From an uncultured Amylibacter sp. (GTDB taxonomy: Bacteria > Pseudomonadota > Alphaproteobacteria > Rhodobacterales > Rhodobacteraceae): DNA of 64,000 nucleotides. Below the pieces are notes generated by a model. The model saw only the letters and a program-made list of their open reading frames with translations. It ran no database searches and was not told the origin of the DNA. The DNA lies in contig OX044354.1 in the NCBI GenBank assembly GCA_943846615.1, forward strand, positions 1,505,001-1,569,000, given 5' to 3'. Below are positions 55,680-64,000 of the stretch, piece after piece (the stretch's first letter is position 1; each line of letters begins with the position of its first letter). Position numbers and translations under genes: made by a program.

Positions 55680-56521
55680 TGAGTAAAGTGATGTTGAGCA
55701 TTGGGCATGGGTATAGTGCTGGGGCGTTAGGTCGTACCCTGTTAGCCGATTGTTGGACGATTTATGGGACGACACGGTCGGCGGAAAAGGCGGCATCGTT
55801 AGAGGCTCAAGGGATCACGCCGATTATCTGGCCAGATACGGATTTAGCGCCGTATATCGCGAAGGCCAGTCATGTTTTGACGTCTGTTTCACCAACGGCA
55901 GAGGGGGATTCTGTTTTGCTTGCACACGCGGACGATCTGCGTGGTGGCGATTTTGAGTGGGTTGGGTATCTGTCGACCACGGGCGTTTATGGTGATCATG
56001 GTGGTGATTGGGTTGACGAAGAAACGCCGCTTTCGCCAAGCACGAGGCGCGGTGAAATGCGCCGCGATGCAGAGGCGGCCTGGGCTGCATTGGGGTTGCC
56101 GTTGCATATCTTTCGATTGGCGGGAATCTATGGGCCGAACCGTGGGCCGTTTGCCAAGGTGCGGGCGGGAACGGCGCGGCGGATCATTAAGAAAGATCAG
56201 GTTTTCAGCCGTATTCATGTGGATGATATTGCACAGGTTTTGGCGGCATCGATTGATGCGCCGCGTGCAGGGGCGATTTACAATTTGTGCGATGACGATC
56301 CTGCACCGCCCGAAGATGTAATCGCCTATGCGGCGCATTTATTGGGTATGCCTGTGCCAGAGGCGGTGGATTACGAGACTGCGGATATGACACCAATGGC
56401 GCGCAGTTTTTATGCGGAGAACAAAAAAGTGCGCAATGATTTGATCAAAAGCGAGCTGGGAATTTCGTTGAAATTCCCAGACTATCGCATTGGTTTGGAA
56501 ACCTTGCTGGCGCAAAGTTAG
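55679..56521 (+). CDS. NAD(P)-dependent epimerase/SDR family protein
   Basis: An extended-SDR protein of 280 residues: GHGYSAGALG in the dinucleotide loop position, YLSTTGVYGDHGG (the Tyr/Lys catalytic pair is not intact) and SRIHVDDIAQVL. The motif resembles YeeZ/YbjT-type NAD-binding proteins. The ATG at 55679 follows the queG stop directly. It may be a nucleotide-sugar or unknown substrate dehydrogenase. Its stop overlaps the HIBCH-like stop tail to tail (TTAG). Confidence 0.75.
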   Translation: MSKVMLSIGHGYSAGALGRTLLADCWTIYGTTRSAEKAASLEAQGITPIIWPDTDLAPYIAKASHVLTSVSPTAEGDSVLLAHADDLRGGDFEWVGYLSTTGVYGDHGGDWVDEETPLSPSTRRGEMRRDAEAAWAALGLPLHIFRLAGIYGPNRGPFAKVRAGTARRIIKKDQVFSRIHVDDIAQVLAASIDAPRAGAIYNLCDDDPAPPEDVIAYAAHLLGMPVPEAVDYETADMTPMARSFYAENKKVRNDLIKSELGISLKFPDYRIGLETLLAQS

Positions 56522-57549
56522 ACGATAAAATCGCCATCTGGGGCAGGGTGATCCAAGCCCTCTATAAGTTTGGTTGGAACGCTGTCCAAGGTGGGGTATT
56601 TCCACGATGGATTACGATCCTTGTCGATTACGGCGGCGCGGACGCCTTCGATGAATTCGCCAGAAGCAACGGCGTTTGTGACGAAGCGATATTCGTTACG
56701 CAAGGCCAGGGCCATGTCGTTATCAACGCGAGCCGTGTGTATAGTTTTTAGAGCAGACATAACACCCAATGGAGCGCCGCGAGACAGACCCTTGGCCGCG
56801 TTGGCTGCGAAGTCGCTGATGGCGTTTTGCAATGCTGACTGAATTTTAGCGACACTATCGGCGTTGAACAGAGTGTTGATTTCGTCGATGTTTAATTCCA
56901 GATCGCCGGTGGGTGGTACGCTGGCGAATTGGCGGATGACTTCTGGGTCGCCAGATTCACACAAAGCTGTTTTGAGGTCGTCAAGCTTGTCCGACTCGAC
57001 ATAGTAATCAGCGAGACCAGCGTAAATACAATCGGCACCTGATAGGCGCGCGCCCGTGAGGCCAGCGTATTCGCCGCAATGCCCCGGCATGCGAGCGAGT
57101 AGGAGCGATCCGCCAACATCTGGAATGATGCCGATGGCGCATTCGGGCATGGCGAACATGGTGCGTTCGGTGACGATGCGGTGGGATCCGTGGGCGGAAA
57201 TGCCGACGCCGCCGCCCATGACGATGCCGTCCATGATGGCGATGTAGGGTTTGGCGTAGCTTTCGATGGCTGCGTTGATGCGGTATTCGTCGCGCCAGAA
57301 TGTACGCGCCATTTCATCGCGGCCTTGGACACCTTCGTTGTAGAGATCAACAATGTCGCCACCAGCGCAGAATGCGCGATCACCAACGGCGTCGATTAGC
57401 GCGAGTTTGACGTTGTCGTCTGTTGCCCAGTCGGTCATTGCAATTTCTAAATCCAAAAGCATTTGATGCGTGATTGCGTTCAATGCCTTGGGGCGGTTTA
57501 GGGTGGCGCGACCTGCGGCACCCTGTGTGGTAACAATCAGATCGGTCAT
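56518..57549 (-). CDS. Enoyl-CoA hydratase/isomerase family, 3-hydroxyisobutyryl-CoA hydrolase-like
   Basis: 3-hydroxyisobutyryl-CoA hydrolase releases 3-hydroxyisobutyrate in valine breakdown. The 343 residues, FCAGGDIVDLYNEG, the oxyanion-hole segment DGIVMGGGVGIS and ECAIGIIPDVGGS match this branch of the crotonase family, longer at the C-terminus than plain enoyl-CoA hydratases. It follows an acyl-CoA dehydrogenase (4-bp overlap), also a valine-pathway enzyme. The exact substrate is inferred from context. Confidence 0.85.
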   Translation of the reverse strand: MTDLIVTTQGAAGRATLNRPKALNAITHQMLLDLEIAMTDWATDDNVKLALIDAVGDRAFCAGGDIVDLYNEGVQGRDEMARTFWRDEYRINAAIESYAKPYIAIMDGIVMGGGVGISAHGSHRIVTERTMFAMPECAIGIIPDVGGSLLLARMPGHCGEYAGLTGARLSGADCIYAGLADYYVESDKLDDLKTALCESGDPEVIRQFASVPPTGDLELNIDEINTLFNADSVAKIQSALQNAISDFAANAAKGLSRGAPLGVMSALKTIHTARVDNDMALALRNEYRFVTNAVASGEFIEGVRAAVIDKDRNPSWKYPTLDSVPTKLIEGLDHPAPDGDFIV

Positions 57550-58697
57550 GCGCGGTCACGCTCGATCAGCATTGTGCGGCTGATGATCATCCGCATGATT
57601 TGGTTAGTGCCTTCCAAAATTTGGTGGACACGCATATCGCGGACCAATTTTTCGATACCGTAATCGGCGAGGTAGCCGTAGCCGCCCAGCATTTGTAGCG
57701 CGTCGTTTGCGATGTCGAAACATTTATCAGTGACGAACATTTTTGCCATGGCACAGTATTTTGTGGCGTCCGGTTCGTTGTTGTCCAACTTCCACGCTGC
57801 CTGTCGAAGGAAGACGCGTGCGGCAGACAGCGTGGTTTCCATTTCGGCCAGTTTGAATTGCAATGCTTGGAATTGGTCCAGAGTTTGACCGAATGCTTGG
57901 CGCTCACCCATGTATGTCATGGCGAGTTTTAGCGCCTGTGCCGCCGCGCCCAATGAACATGCGGCGATGTTTAGGCGGCCGCCGTCCAGACCCTCCATCG
58001 CGTATTTGAAACCTTTGCCTTCGTCACCCAACAGGTTGTCGGTGGGGACGTTGCAGGCATCCATTTGCACCTGCGCAGTCGGTTGTGCGCGCCAGCCCAT
58101 TTTTTGTTCTAATGCACCGAAGGACAGGCCATCAGCGCCATCAGGAACAGCGATAGTAGAGATGCCTTTTGGGCCATCTTCGCCTGTGCGAGCCATGACC
58201 AAGTAGAGGTCAGCGTAGCCGCCGCCTGAAATGAAGGCTTTGTTTCCTGTTAAGGCGAAACCCTCGTTTGTGCGGTCCGCGCGGGTGCGTAGGGCGGCGG
58301 CGTCGGAACCTGAACCGGGTTCGGTTAGGCAGTAGGCGCAGTAGATTTCCATCGCCAGAAGGCGGTCCAGCCATTCGGATTTTAATGTGTCTGTGCCGTA
58401 TTTCGCAACCATGTTTGTGCACATGTTGTGGATCGAGATGAAAGCCGCGACGGATGGGCAGGCCATGGATAACGCCTCGAATATCAGCGTGGCGTCTAGG
58501 CGTGAGAGGCCTGTGCCACCCAATTCTTCGGGAACGTAGATCGAACCGAAGCCCAATTCGCCGGCCTCTTTCAAGACGGATTTGGGGATTGATTCTGCGC
58601 GTTCCCATTCAGTTGCGTGTGGTGCGATTGACGTTTGGCCGAACTGATAGGCCATGTCGAAAATCATTTGCTGTTCTTCGGTAAGGGCGAAATCCAT
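57546..58697 (-). CDS. Acyl-CoA dehydrogenase (isobutyryl-CoA-type)
   Basis: Acyl-CoA dehydrogenases introduce the trans-2 double bond with FAD. The 383 residues show CYCLTEPGSGSDAAAL for FAD binding, a long helical C-terminal domain and LEGTNQIMRMIISR with the likely region of the catalytic Glu. ATG 58697 has AGGAGA 6 bases upstream and is preferred over 58739. The cluster context favours the isobutyryl- or short branched-chain type. It is coupled to the next gene (4-bp overlap). Confidence 0.87.
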   Translation of the reverse strand: MDFALTEEQQMIFDMAYQFGQTSIAPHATEWERAESIPKSVLKEAGELGFGSIYVPEELGGTGLSRLDATLIFEALSMACPSVAAFISIHNMCTNMVAKYGTDTLKSEWLDRLLAMEIYCAYCLTEPGSGSDAAALRTRADRTNEGFALTGNKAFISGGGYADLYLVMARTGEDGPKGISTIAVPDGADGLSFGALEQKMGWRAQPTAQVQMDACNVPTDNLLGDEGKGFKYAMEGLDGGRLNIAACSLGAAAQALKLAMTYMGERQAFGQTLDQFQALQFKLAEMETTLSAARVFLRQAAWKLDNNEPDATKYCAMAKMFVTDKCFDIANDALQMLGGYGYLADYGIEKLVRDMRVHQILEGTNQIMRMIISRTMLIERDRA

Positions 58698-58707
58698 GTG
58701 ATGTCTC

Positions 58708-59475
58708 CTAGCGTGCTTGCATGCGTGTTGCGCCGTCAAGGCGGATGGTTTCGCCGTTCAGATAGGCGTTTTCAACCAACGCGATCACCAATTTTGCGAA
58801 CTCTTCTGGTGCGCCAAGGCGGTTCGGGAATGGGATGTTGGAGGCCAAGCTGTCTTGTACCTCTTGGGGGAAAGCGGTGACCATTGGGGTGCCAAAGATG
58901 CCCGGTGCGATGGCCAAAACGCGGATGCCAGATTTGGCCAGATCGCGTGCCATTGGGATGGATAGCGCGTGAACGCCGCCTTTGGATGCGCCGTATGCAG
59001 CTTGGCCCATTTGGCCCTCGAACGCGGCGACGGACGCGGTGTTGATGATGACACCGCGTTCATTGTCGTCGTTCAATGGATCGGCGTTGGACATGCCCAA
59101 GGCGGATTGGGATGCCACGTTGAATGTTCCACATAGATTGATGTTGATGACCTTTTGGAACAGGGCGAAATCATGCGCCGCGCCGCGGGACACGGTTTTG
59201 GCGGCGGGGGCGATGCCCGCGCAGTTTACGCAGATGCGTTCCTGGCCGTTTGCCGCGCGTGCCTTTGCTAATGCGGCGGTAACACTGTCTGCGTCGCTGA
59301 CGTCTGTTTGGCAGAATATGCCACCCAGTTCAGTGGCAAGCTTTTCACCAGCTTCGACGTTCATGTCCAGAAGCGCGACCTTGATCCCGCGTGCCGCCAG
59401 TGCGGTTGCAACCGTTGCGCCAAGGCCAGATGCGCCGCCCGTTATGACGGCGGCAATGTTTGAATTGATTTCCAT
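58708..59475 (-). CDS. SDR family 3-hydroxyacyl-CoA dehydrogenase (HSD10-like)
   Basis: The classic SDR signatures are present in 255 residues: TGGASGLGATVA, NCAGIAPAAK, and YGASKGGVHAL with the catalytic Tyr-X3-Lys. HSD17B10-type enzymes oxidise 3-hydroxy-2-methylbutyryl-CoA in isoleucine breakdown, which fits the neighbours. Residues after the catalytic Tyr (IAPGIFGTPM) are family typical. It starts 2 bp after the thiolase. Confidence 0.87.
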   Translation of the reverse strand: MEINSNIAAVITGGASGLGATVATALAARGIKVALLDMNVEAGEKLATELGGIFCQTDVSDADSVTAALAKARAANGQERICVNCAGIAPAAKTVSRGAAHDFALFQKVININLCGTFNVASQSALGMSNADPLNDDNERGVIINTASVAAFEGQMGQAAYGASKGGVHALSIPMARDLAKSGIRVLAIAPGIFGTPMVTAFPQEVQDSLASNIPFPNRLGAPEEFAKLVIALVENAYLNGETIRLDGATRMQAR

Positions 59476-59477
59476 GA

Positions 59478-60659
59478 TTATGTCCGTTCGATCGCGATTG
59501 CTGTACCTTCACCGCCGCCAATACAGATGGCCGCAACGCCGCGTTTTAATCCGCGTTTTTCCATGGCATTTAGAAGGGTGACGATGATGCGTGTGCCTGA
59601 TGCGCCGATGGGGTGACCCAGTGCACATGCACCACCGTTGACGTTCAATTTATCGCGCTCGATGCCGAGTTCTTGTGCGAAGGCCATTGGCACAACGGCG
59701 AAGGCTTCGTTGACTTCCCATAGGTCAACGTCATCCACAGTCCAGCCGATGTTTTTCAACAATTTTTGCGCGGCTGGAACGGGTGCGGTTGTGAACCATT
59801 GTGGTTCATGTGCGTGGCTGGCGTGGCCAACGATGCGGGCGCGGATGGGTGTGTTGGTCGCCTTGGCGTTTTCTTCGGATGTTAGAACCATCGCGGCGGC
59901 ACCATCGGAGATTGATGATGCGTTGGCGGCGGTGACTGTGCCATCCTTGGCAAATGCGGGGCGCAGTTGTGGAATTTTTTCTGGGCGTGCTTTGGATGGT
60001 TGCTCATCCGCTGCGATCACTGTTTCACCACGGCGTGTTTTCACCGTGAATGGTGTGATTTCACCGTCCCATGCGTTTGTTTTTTCGGCGTCCAATGCGT
60101 TGGACAGGGAACGCAGGGCGAATGTGTCCTGATCCTCGCGGCTGAATTGGTATTTTTGCGCGCAAAGTTCGGCGAAGTGACCCATCAATTTGCCTTCTTC
60201 GTAGGCATCTTCGAGGCCATCAAGGAACATGTGATCCTTAAGCTGTGTGTGCCCAAGGCGTGCGCCAGAGCGGTTTGATGGGGAGAGGTATGGCGATAAT
60301 GTCATGCTTTCCATGCCGCCAGCGACCATTGTTGTTTGTGAACCTGCAACGATTTGATCGTGCGCTGTCATCACGGTTTTCATGCCTGAGCCGCATACCT
60401 TGTTTACTGTTGTACAGGGTGTGGATTGCGGTAGGCCCGCGCCCAATGCCGCCTGACGTGCGGGAGCTTGGCCCAAGCCGGCGGGTAGAACGCAGCCCAT
60501 CAGAACTTCGTTGATTGCGTCGCCTTGAAGGCCTGCGTTTTGAACGGCGCCTTTGATAGCGGCGGCACCGAGTTCGGTGGCGGGTACGGCGGCGAAGTCG
60601 CCTTGGAATCCACCCATTGGGGTGCGAGCGGCGCCTGTGATTACGACTGTTTTGGTCAT
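59478..60659 (-). CDS. Acetyl-CoA C-acyltransferase (thiolase)
   Basis: The thiolase cleaves or forms C-C bonds between acyl-CoA molecules. The catalytic Cys is in VNKVCGSGMKTV, near residue 90; the C-terminal GGACALGHPIGASGTR supplies the His and CIGGGEG the second Cys. It has 393 residues. Either beta-ketothiolase in isoleucine or short-chain degradation or acetyl-CoA acetyltransferase is possible. It overlaps the next gene (4 bp). Confidence 0.92.
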   Translation of the reverse strand: MTKTVVITGAARTPMGGFQGDFAAVPATELGAAAIKGAVQNAGLQGDAINEVLMGCVLPAGLGQAPARQAALGAGLPQSTPCTTVNKVCGSGMKTVMTAHDQIVAGSQTTMVAGGMESMTLSPYLSPSNRSGARLGHTQLKDHMFLDGLEDAYEEGKLMGHFAELCAQKYQFSREDQDTFALRSLSNALDAEKTNAWDGEITPFTVKTRRGETVIAADEQPSKARPEKIPQLRPAFAKDGTVTAANASSISDGAAAMVLTSEENAKATNTPIRARIVGHASHAHEPQWFTTAPVPAAQKLLKNIGWTVDDVDLWEVNEAFAVVPMAFAQELGIERDKLNVNGGACALGHPIGASGTRIIVTLLNAMEKRGLKRGVAAICIGGGEGTAIAIERT

Positions 60660-61420
60660 GACTTACCTTTCAAGAATGCAGAGATTTGTTGTTGTGCCTC
60701 GTCGCCTTGCCAGCAGTCCGCCAGCGCGTTGATCGAGGTTTTGATTTCGTTTTGGGTATCGGTGGCCCGAAGGGTTTGCAACAACGCCTTGGCTATTGAC
60801 GCAGCGTTTGGTTGCGTCGCCAGTATCGCGTTGATTTCAATTTCTAATGCAGCGTTGGTGTCTTCGGTTACGATGCTGACCAGCCCGCAGGTTTGTGCGA
60901 AGTCCGTGCCGAAGGTTTTTGCCGTGATGAACACCTGTCGCGCATATGTTTCGCCCATGCGGCGAAACACAAAGGGGCCGATTGTGGCGGGGATGAGGCC
61001 CAGTTTTGTTTCCGTGAAAGCGAATTTTAGGTTGGGTTTGGCAATCACGATATCGCAGACAGCCATCAGGCCAAGGCCACCGCCGAATGCGTTGCCTTCG
61101 ACAATTCCGATCAGGGGTTTGTTTAGGGTATCGAGTGCATTTAGCATGTTGGACAACACAGTAGCTTGCTGGATTTTACCAGCGCGATCGGCGGCGAACT
61201 GTTCGCGCATCCAGTCCAAGTCTCCGCCTGCGCAGAATGATTTTCCCTGCGCGCGTAGGATCACGGCACGGATGGTATCGTCGGCGTTTATGGTGGCGCA
61301 GGTGTCCGTGATTTCCGTCATCATTTGCGCACTGATGGCGTTGTGTTTTTCGGGGCGCGATAGGGTTAGAGTGGCAATACCGCGCGCGTCGGTTTCGATT
61401 TGGATGGTTTCAAGTGTCAT
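60656..61420 (-). CDS. Enoyl-CoA hydratase (3-methylglutaconyl-CoA hydratase-like)
   Basis: ATG 61420, with AAAGGA 5 bases upstream, opens a 254-residue crotonase-family protein. FCAGGDLDWMREQ and NAFGGGLGLMAVCDIVIA form the oxyanion pockets; LIPATIGPFV follows. Its position between HMG-CoA lyase and thiolase suggests methylglutaconyl-CoA hydratase in leucine breakdown. A longer frame upstream to 61570 lies inside the next gene and has no ribosome site. Confidence 0.87.
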   Translation of the reverse strand: MTLETIQIETDARGIATLTLSRPEKHNAISAQMMTEITDTCATINADDTIRAVILRAQGKSFCAGGDLDWMREQFAADRAGKIQQATVLSNMLNALDTLNKPLIGIVEGNAFGGGLGLMAVCDIVIAKPNLKFAFTETKLGLIPATIGPFVFRRMGETYARQVFITAKTFGTDFAQTCGLVSIVTEDTNAALEIEINAILATQPNAASIAKALLQTLRATDTQNEIKTSINALADCWQGDEAQQQISAFLKGKS

Positions 61421-62280
61421 GATGATCCTTTCAAGCCAAAGCCGTTTAAGATGTTTTGCGCCTGCGTAAGTACACCCATGTCTAGGCCAGTTTTCCAGCC
61501 ATTTTCGTGCAGGTATTCCACCAGTGGAATGGTGGAGACATTGCCCCTGGCACCTGGTGCATATGGGCACCCGCCAAGGCCGCCGATGGCGGAGTCAAAT
61601 GTGCGTAGGCCGAAGGGTAACGCGGTGGCGACGTTTTGGATGGCATTGCCAGATGTATCATGGAAGTGGCCCGCGAATAGGGTGGCGGGGAATTTTGCAA
61701 GCAGGGTTTCGAGGACACGTTTAATGGTGTCAGGGGTGGCGCGGCCGATGGTGTCACCCAGTGAGATTTCGTAGCATCCTTGGTCGGCGAGTTTGGTGAC
61801 AACATCCAAAACGGCGGCGGGGTTGATTGCGCCCTCGTATGGACAATCGGTGATGCAGGACACGTAACCGCGAAGTTTTACGTTTGCTTCATGTGCACCT
61901 TTGGCGACTGGCGTGAAGCGTTCGATGCTTTCTGCAATCGAACAATTCAGGTTTTTTTGGCTGAAGGATTCGGATGCGGAGCCGAAAATTGCGACCTCGT
62001 CTGCATTGGCGTTTAATGCACCCTCTAGGCCGCGCATGTTTGGGGTTAGGACGGCGTAATCCACAGATGGATTTCGGGTGATGCCCGCCATGACGTTGGC
62101 CGCGTCGGCCATTTGTGGCACCCATTTGGGCGAGACGAAACTGGTGGCCTCAATTTTACGCAGTCCGGTTTTGGACAGCGTATCAATCAGCGCGATTTTG
62201 CCGGCGGTGGGGATTATTGATCCCTCGTTTTGGAGGCCGTCGCGGGGGCCGACCTCGTATATGGTGATTTGGTTTGTCAT
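61417..62280 (-). CDS. Hydroxymethylglutaryl-CoA lyase
   Basis: This enzyme splits HMG-CoA to acetyl-CoA and acetoacetate, the last step of leucine catabolism. The 287 residues have VGPRDGLQNE near the start, a TSFVSPKWVPQM segment and the GLGGCPYAPGARG signature with the essential Cys. It overlaps the carboxylase gene upstream by 4 bp. No signal peptide is seen, so it is cytoplasmic. Confidence 0.94.
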   Translation of the reverse strand: MTNQITIYEVGPRDGLQNEGSIIPTAGKIALIDTLSKTGLRKIEATSFVSPKWVPQMADAANVMAGITRNPSVDYAVLTPNMRGLEGALNANADEVAIFGSASESFSQKNLNCSIAESIERFTPVAKGAHEANVKLRGYVSCITDCPYEGAINPAAVLDVVTKLADQGCYEISLGDTIGRATPDTIKRVLETLLAKFPATLFAGHFHDTSGNAIQNVATALPFGLRTFDSAIGGLGGCPYAPGARGNVSTIPLVEYLHENGWKTGLDMGVLTQAQNILNGFGLKGSS

Positions 62281-64000
62281 GCGTCGGTTTCCTTGAGCGT
62301 GACAAGGATTGTGCCCTCGGATGTTGCATCGGATTGGGCGCAGAAGATTGCCTCGATTGTGCCGTCGCGTGGGGCGGTTAGGACGTGTTCCATTTTCATG
62401 GCTTCCATTGCGACCAGTGGGTCGCCCGCGGTTACAGAATCGCCGGCGTTTATGTGAACCAGTGTGACGGTGCCCGTCATTGGGGCGATGATTTGATCGC
62501 TGTTTTCGCCTGCGCCTGCGGCAACATCCAATGGCGTTGGGATGGTCAGGGTTTGGGCATCGGCGGCGGATTTTATGGTGACGGTGTTGCCCGAAACGGT
62601 GGCGGTTGCGCGGTGTTTGGTACTGTTTGCCGACGCGGTGATTTGATCGGCGTTACGCGTGATTCGTGTAAAGGTGGTTTCGCCAACGGTGATGTTATCG
62701 CCATTGATTGTAAGCGCGACGTTAGCACATTCATTGAATGCCGTTTTAATTGCTGGCGCCTGCCACATTTGCCAACCAAGGCGCGGGGTGGATAGGTCGA
62801 TATCATGCGTAGTGATGATTGCGCAGAGAACGTCAAAATCGTTGATTTCGGGCATGGTGGACAGGGCGTCCATTTTGCGTTCGATCAGGCCTGTGTCCAA
62901 TTTTGCAGTTGCGAAATCGGGGTCGGTGGCGAGGCGGGATAGGAAGCCGAGATTGGTTGGTGTGCCTGCCGCGTAGGTATTTTGTAACCCGTCCACCAGC
63001 GCATTTAATGCTGTATCGCGATCTGCCGCGTGGGTGGTGATCTTGGCGATCATAGGATCGTAAAAGGGGCTGATCACATCGCCAGTTTCGACGCCTGTGT
63101 CGATCCGTGTATCGGTGTTGAATTGCAGGGATGTTAGTATTCCCGGTGCGGGTTTGAAATCGGCTGTGGGGTCTTCGGCGTAAATTCGCGCCTCAAATGC
63201 GTGGCCGTTTAGCGTTATTTCGTTTTGTTTTAGCGGTAGTGCGTTGCCCGCCGCGACGTGGAGTTGCCATGCAACCAAATCGGTTCCTGTTACGGATTCT
63301 GTTACGGGGTGTTCGACCTGTAATCGTGTATTCATTTCCATGAACCAGAAACCGTCGGCGCGTAAGGGGCCAGATCCGTCAACGATGAATTCGATTGTGC
63401 CAGCGCCGAAATAATCGATTTGTTTTGCGGCCTTGATTGCCGCATCTGTCATGGCGGCGCGCAGGTCAGCGGGCATGTCGGGGGCTGGGGCCTCTTCGAT
63501 CACTTTCTGGTGGCGGCGCTGCATGGAGCAGTCGCGTTCGAACAGGTGTACGACGTTGCCGTGGGTGTCGCCGAAAACTTGGACTTCGATGTGGCGGGGG
63601 GATTGGATGAACCTTTCGATCAATACGTGGGCATCGCCGAAGCTGGCCAATCCTTCGCGTGCGGCGGATTGGAGGAGGGTTTCGAAGTCGGCGGCGTTTT
63701 CAACCAAACGCATACCTTTGCCACCGCCGCCTGCGCGGGCCTTGATCAACACGGGGTAACCGATTTTTTCGGCTTCGGCGGCCAGATAAGCGGGGTCTTG
63801 ATTATCGCCGTGGTAGCCGGGAACAACGGGGACGCCTGCGATTTCCATCAGTTCCTTGGCGCGGTCTTTGAGGCCCATTTGGCGGATGGATTCAGGGGAT
63901 GGGCCGATGAAGGTCATGCCGTTGTCCGCGATTTTTTGTGCGAAGTCTGGGTTTTCGGATAGGAAGCCGTAACCGGGGTGGATGGCCTGTGCGCCTGTTT
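62277..64000 (-). CDS. mccA: Biotin-carboxylase subunit, methylcrotonyl-CoA carboxylase type (cut by edge)
   Basis: The frame runs to the right edge. Its start is outside; the frame upstream of M at 63917 (HPGYGFLSENPDFAQKIADNG) is open. ATP-grasp residues (GGGGKGMRL), the biotin carboxylase core and a C-terminal biotin domain with EAMKMEH carrying the biotinylated Lys are present. In this operon it fits methylcrotonyl-CoA carboxylase alpha (leucine breakdown) rather than acetyl- or propionyl-CoA carboxylase, an inference from the adjoining HMG-CoA lyase. Confidence 0.88.
   Translation of the reverse strand, partial: TGAQAIHPGYGFLSENPDFAQKIADNGMTFIGPSPESIRQMGLKDRAKELMEIAGVPVVPGYHGDNQDPAYLAAEAEKIGYPVLIKARAGGGGKGMRLVENAADFETLLQSAAREGLASFGDAHVLIERFIQSPRHIEVQVFGDTHGNVVHLFERDCSMQRRHQKVIEEAPAPDMPADLRAAMTDAAIKAAKQIDYFGAGTIEFIVDGSGPLRADGFWFMEMNTRLQVEHPVTESVTGTDLVAWQLHVAAGNALPLKQNEITLNGHAFEARIYAEDPTADFKPAPGILTSLQFNTDTRIDTGVETGDVISPFYDPMIAKITTHAADRDTALNALVDGLQNTYAAGTPTNLGFLSRLATDPDFATAKLDTGLIERKMDALSTMPEINDFDVLCAIITTHDIDLSTPRLGWQMWQAPAIKTAFNECANVALTINGDNITVGETTFTRITRNADQITASANSTKHRATATVSGNTVTIKSAADAQTLTIPTPLDVAAGAGENSDQIIAPMTGTVTLVHINAGDSVTAGDPLVAMEAMKMEHVLTAPRDGTIEAIFCAQSDATSEGTILVTLKETDA

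Noticed and set aside
1..64000. CRISPR arrays or prophage in the window
   Set aside because: No regularly spaced direct repeat with unique spacers and no integrase, capsid or terminase gene was found; the repeats noted are short tandems.

Overview
The window looks like a piece of the chromosome of a marine alphaproteobacterium of the order Rhodobacterales (Roseobacter-type gene order, base composition near 50% GC by eye). The order maf–gap–hemJ–rho–mnmE–mnmG–rsmG–parA–parB, with parS palindromes beside parAB, is the classic origin-proximal block of this group. Domain calls rest on reading the translations; no database was searched.

Layout. 1–5.96 kb: Smr-domain protein (cut by the window edge), mltA and a Tim44-like gene on the minus strand; fxsA and secB on the plus strand; then dnaQ, coaE, aroE and maf on the minus strand with short overlaps. 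5.96–6.42 kb: AT-rich gap with three perfect DnaA boxes and several near matches, the best oriC candidate. 6.4–14.1 kb: hemJ, rho, mnmE, mnmG, rsmG, parA, parB, with three perfect 16-bp parS sites (9800, 9922, 11836). 14.1–17.3 kb: minus-strand DUF454, hemW, ridA-like, rdgB and rph. 17.4–27.5 kb: hrcA–grpE, a decayed VOC-family fragment, mutS, a malic enzyme with a phosphotransacetylase-like tail, dnaJ and dnaK.

27.7–38.5 kb: alkB, then a surface-glycan region: an ABC-2 export permease, a CysQ-type phosphatase, kdsB, galU, four glycosyltransferases, a Roseobacter-type domain split off by an in-frame stop, and a two-domain sulfotransferase. KdsB (CMP-KDO), GalU (UDP-glucose), CysQ (removes PAP) and the sulfotransferase together suggest a KDO-containing, possibly sulfated, surface polysaccharide.

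38.5–45.6 kb: ptsN, hpf, lptB, lptA, lptC and a short RNase D form one minus-strand run (nitrogen PTS, ribosome hibernation, LPS export); then a 92-aa unknown, a LysR-type regulator, tRNA-Leu(CAG), an NDUFA9-like protein and uppP. 45.8–52.1 kb: gltD and gltB (glutamate synthase). 52.1–56.5 kb: orphan TRAP-type binding protein, mtgA, a glutathione transferase, queG and an SDR. 56.5–64 kb: minus-strand branched-chain amino-acid and acyl-CoA degradation cluster (HIBCH-like, acyl-CoA dehydrogenase, HSD10-like SDR, thiolase, enoyl-CoA hydratase, HMG-CoA lyase, biotin carboxylase subunit cut by the edge).

Main points worth a second look: the origin region and a strand-skew switch displaced from it; parS sites built into coding sequence, one across a start codon; an 11-bp tandem array beside a parS site; the in-frame stop splitting a glycosyltransferase from its usual partner domain; and four convergent gene pairs whose stop codons overlap by exactly 4 bp.
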